Positions 61,835-64,000 of a stretch of 64,000 bases of DNA are shown piece after piece. The notes below the pieces were generated by a model. The model was not told the DNA's origin, did no database searches, and worked only from the letters and a program-made list of their open reading frames with translations. The first letter of the stretch is position 1. Every line of letters starts with the position of its first letter. Made by a program: the position numbers and the translations under genes. The stretch comes from Microbulbifer sp. MI-G (GTDB lineage Bacteria; Pseudomonadota; Gammaproteobacteria; Pseudomonadales; Cellvibrionaceae). The stretch is from positions 1,415,501 to 1,479,500 of the forward strand of contig NZ_CP098023.1 in assembly GCF_030440425.1 (NCBI RefSeq). Direction: 5' to 3'.

Positions 61835-62923
61835 CTAGAATAACACGCGCTGCTCGCCGGGTTCGGGCGGGGGCCGGAATCCACTGCAGTCTAACGACAG
61901 GCGGCGGTCATTCAGGCCCAGTTTGCCGGTGGCAACATGAAAGCGCCGGCGCAATAATTGTGCAAATACCCCGGTACCGGTACGGCGCTGGGAAAAGTCG
62001 CTTTGATAGTCTTTCCCGCCGCGGCTTTGCCGTATCAGGCTCATCACGTGTCTGGCCCTTTGCGGGTAGTGTACCGCGAGCCACTCGCGGAACAATGGCG
62101 CCACTTCATGGGGTAACCGCAACAGGATGTAGGCGGCGTGCTCGGCGCCGGCATTGCGGGCAGCGGTGAGGATAGCCTCCAGTTCACAGTCATTGAGTGC
62201 CGGGATCATTGGCGCCGCGAGTACTGTCGTGGGTATCCCGGCAGCACTCAGTTGCTCAATGATACGCAACCGGGCAGACGGGCCCGCCGTGCGGGGTTCC
62301 AGCTTTCTCTTCAGGGCATTATCCAGTGTGGTGACACTAATGGCGATCTGGACCAGCTTGTCCTGGGCCATCTCTGCCAGAATCGGTAAATCGCGCAGGA
62401 TCAGCTGCCCCTTGGTGACAATTGTTGTCGGTTGTCGGAACTGCTGCATCACCTGGAGTATTGTCCGGGTGATACCTTTTTCTTTTTCCAGTGGCTGGTA
62501 GGGGTCGGTGTTTGTGCCCAGTGCGATGGGGCTGCAGCGGTAGTTCCGCCTGCGCAGCGCCTGTTCCAGCAGGGTCGCGGCGTTCGGCTTGAAAAAAATC
62601 CTGCTCTCGAAGTCGAGGCCGGGAGAGAGATCCATGTAGGCATGGGCCGGGCGGGCATAGCAATAGATACACCCGTGCTCACACCCTCTGTAAGGATTGA
62701 TTGACTGGGTAAAGGGGATATCGGGCGATTGATTGGTGGCAATGATCGATCGGGCTTTTTCCTCGATGGCCTCGGTGAGCAGGCGCTCCAGCGGTTCGGC
62801 TGTGACCGCCCACCCATCCCCCTCGCGGGTGCTTGAATAATCGGTGAAACGCCCGGCCATATTACTGGCCGCACCCCGCCCCTTGTGGTGACGCAGTGGG
62901 TTGGCGCTGTTGTTATCGGACAT
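61835..62923 (-). CDS. Radical SAM protein of the PA0069 family
   Basis: 362 residues. The iron-sulfur motif CEHGCIYC is at C81, C85 and C88, within NPYRGCEHGCIYCYARP. ATNQSPDIPFTQSINPYRG ahead of it and TNTDPYQPLEK after are characteristic of the SplB-related PA0069 group. Reaction unknown. ATG 62923 is chosen; the frame extends to 63031. Confidence 0.88.
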   Translation of the reverse strand: MSDNNSANPLRHHKGRGAASNMAGRFTDYSSTREGDGWAVTAEPLERLLTEAIEEKARSIIATNQSPDIPFTQSINPYRGCEHGCIYCYARPAHAYMDLSPGLDFESRIFFKPNAATLLEQALRRRNYRCSPIALGTNTDPYQPLEKEKGITRTILQVMQQFRQPTTIVTKGQLILRDLPILAEMAQDKLVQIAISVTTLDNALKRKLEPRTAGPSARLRIIEQLSAAGIPTTVLAAPMIPALNDCELEAILTAARNAGAEHAAYILLRLPHEVAPLFREWLAVHYPQRARHVMSLIRQSRGGKDYQSDFSQRRTGTGVFAQLLRRRFHVATGKLGLNDRRLSLDCSGFRPPPEPGEQRVLF

Positions 62924-63152
62924 ATTCGGGACCCAAACTGTATGGATGTACAGTCTATGGTGAGGTCTGTCTTTTGCGCAAGCTATTCTTTGGGGAGTCA
63001 CATCAGGGAAAAAGGCTGTTGAAAGCCCCAATTGTGCGGGGTTTGGTCTCTGAAGTGTGCCTGTTGAGGAAAGCCGGGGAATAGCTATTGCCTAAAGCTA
63101 TTAAAATTAATATTTCTATTGCCAGTTTGAAGCACTGCAAGGGGACAAACCC

Positions 63153-64000
63153 GTGAGTGATTTGGTCACCATTGTAGGGCAGGGGCTTTACCTGGCCCTG
63201 GCGGCGGTCATTGGGCTGGGCATCGCACGCATCCTGCGCATCGATAACACGCTCGGCTGCCTGGTTGCCGGGGTGCTGGCCGCTCTGTTGCTGCCGGTGA
63301 TCGAGTACGACACCGGAGTGCGGGCAACCAGCCTGCGTGATCTGGTTTTTTTCGTTATTCTGCCGGTTCTGATTTTTGAATCGGCCTGGCAGCTGGACCC
63401 AAAAGCATTGAAGCGCTGGATAGGTCCGATCCTGTTATTTTCTACCCTGGGCCTGGTTGTCTGTGCGTTCCTGATCGCGGCAATCACGTACTATGGTATC
63501 GGACACCCTCAGGGATTCCCCTGGACAGCAGCGCTGTTGACCGGTGCGATCCTCGCCGCTACCGATCCGGTATCGGTGGTCAATTTATTGCGGCGGGCAA
63601 ACAGTGGGCAGGATTTGGTGACCCTCGTTGAAGGGGAGAGCCTTTTTAATGACGCTGCAGCGGTGGTGTTTTACTCCCTGATGCTGGGGCTGGCAACCTA
63701 CTCTCTGATGGAGGGGGGGAGTGAGGCCCCGTCATTGAGTGCCGGTTCGGTAGCACTGTATTTCTGTATGATTTTTTTTGGCGGTGTGGCCTGCGGGCTG
63801 GTATTCGGCCTGGTCACCTCCCTGGTGATCCTGTTCCTGCGCTCCCCCAGTGCGGCACTGATGACCCTGGTCATTGCCGCGTTTGGCAGCTTCTACCTGG
63901 CGGAAAGCGTATTCAAGGTATCGGGCATTATTTCAGTGATGATCTGTGCCATTGTGGCCCGTTCCTGTTTGCGCAAACAGAGCAAAACCTATCTCGCCGA
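63153..64000 (+). CDS. Na+/H+ antiporter (CPA1/NhaP-like), N-terminal part
   Basis: The reading frame is open from GTG 63153 to the window edge, giving 282 codons. At least seven hydrophobic helices are visible. Motifs ILPVLIFESAWQLD, TGAILAATDPVSVVNLLRRA and EGESLFNDAAAVVFYSL are the cation/proton antiporter 1 signatures, including the ion-binding TDP and ND pair. AGGGGA precedes the GTG. It diverges from the radical SAM gene. The C-terminus lies outside the window. Confidence 0.93.
   Translation, partial: MSDLVTIVGQGLYLALAAVIGLGIARILRIDNTLGCLVAGVLAALLLPVIEYDTGVRATSLRDLVFFVILPVLIFESAWQLDPKALKRWIGPILLFSTLGLVVCAFLIAAITYYGIGHPQGFPWTAALLTGAILAATDPVSVVNLLRRANSGQDLVTLVEGESLFNDAAAVVFYSLMLGLATYSLMEGGSEAPSLSAGSVALYFCMIFFGGVACGLVFGLVTSLVILFLRSPSAALMTLVIAAFGSFYLAESVFKVSGIISVMICAIVARSCLRKQSKTYLA

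Overview
The window looks like chromosomal DNA of a marine gammaproteobacterium of the Cellvibrionales type, most like Microbulbifer or a close relative. I infer this from the smc-zipA-ligA block with Pseudomonas-like protein sequences, the mix of secreted polysaccharide-active proteins (an AA10 lytic polysaccharide monooxygenase, ricin-B lectin repeats, a secreted SGNH hydrolase) and moderately high GC with AT-richer gaps. No alignment was run, so genus is a guess. I see no phage, insertion sequence or CRISPR array.

Layout. 1-3.8 kb: start of argD, then a redox/iron block with monothiol glutaredoxin grxD, bacterioferritin bfr, its ferredoxin bfd behind a Fur-overlapped promoter, and a 2-Cys peroxiredoxin. 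3.9-9.3 kb: a serine hydrolase, chaperone htpG, and a divergent permease/ArsR pair with a clear operator. 9.4-11.6 kb: a secreted single-chain protein joining a CdtB-type nuclease domain to ricin-B lectin repeats, the most striking gene here. 12-17.3 kb: trpS, an AbgT transporter, tRNA-Val and tRNA-Asp, and ccmH-ccmI. 17.6-25.7 kb: smc, zipA, ligA and two smaller genes. 25.8-32.9 kb: fumC, two small membrane proteins, an AraC-type regulator and a fatty-acid block (acyl-CoA dehydrogenase, SCP2-like protein, acyl-CoA ligase).

33-41 kb is an accessory-looking stretch with long AT-rich gaps: a DUF5694 protein, an AA10 LPMO, a promoter-plus-terminator pair that may encode a small RNA, an unrecognised coiled-coil membrane protein, an unusual lipoprotein that combines a cysteine-altered DsbA-like domain with a GspC-like HR region and PDZ domain, and a secreted SGNH hydrolase. 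41.5-48.2 kb is a complete TPP-riboswitch-controlled thiamine operon, thiC-thiO-thiS-thiG-thiDE-thiF, with overlapping genes and a ThiD-ThiE fusion.

48.4-64 kb: dps, a LysR regulator divergent from acetoacetyl-CoA synthetase, mtfA, a 1.45-kb gene-free gap, a secreted M43-type metalloprotease, an overlapping glycosyltransferase/PAP2 pair, a saccharopine-dehydrogenase-like reductase, DUF3301 and SDR genes, thiopurine methyltransferase, a GIY-YIG protein, a PA0069-type radical SAM protein and the start of a Na+/H+ antiporter that runs off the window.

Start codons were moved from the longest ORF to internal ATG/GTG codons where a Shine-Dalgarno site, family numbering or overlap with the previous gene supported it.
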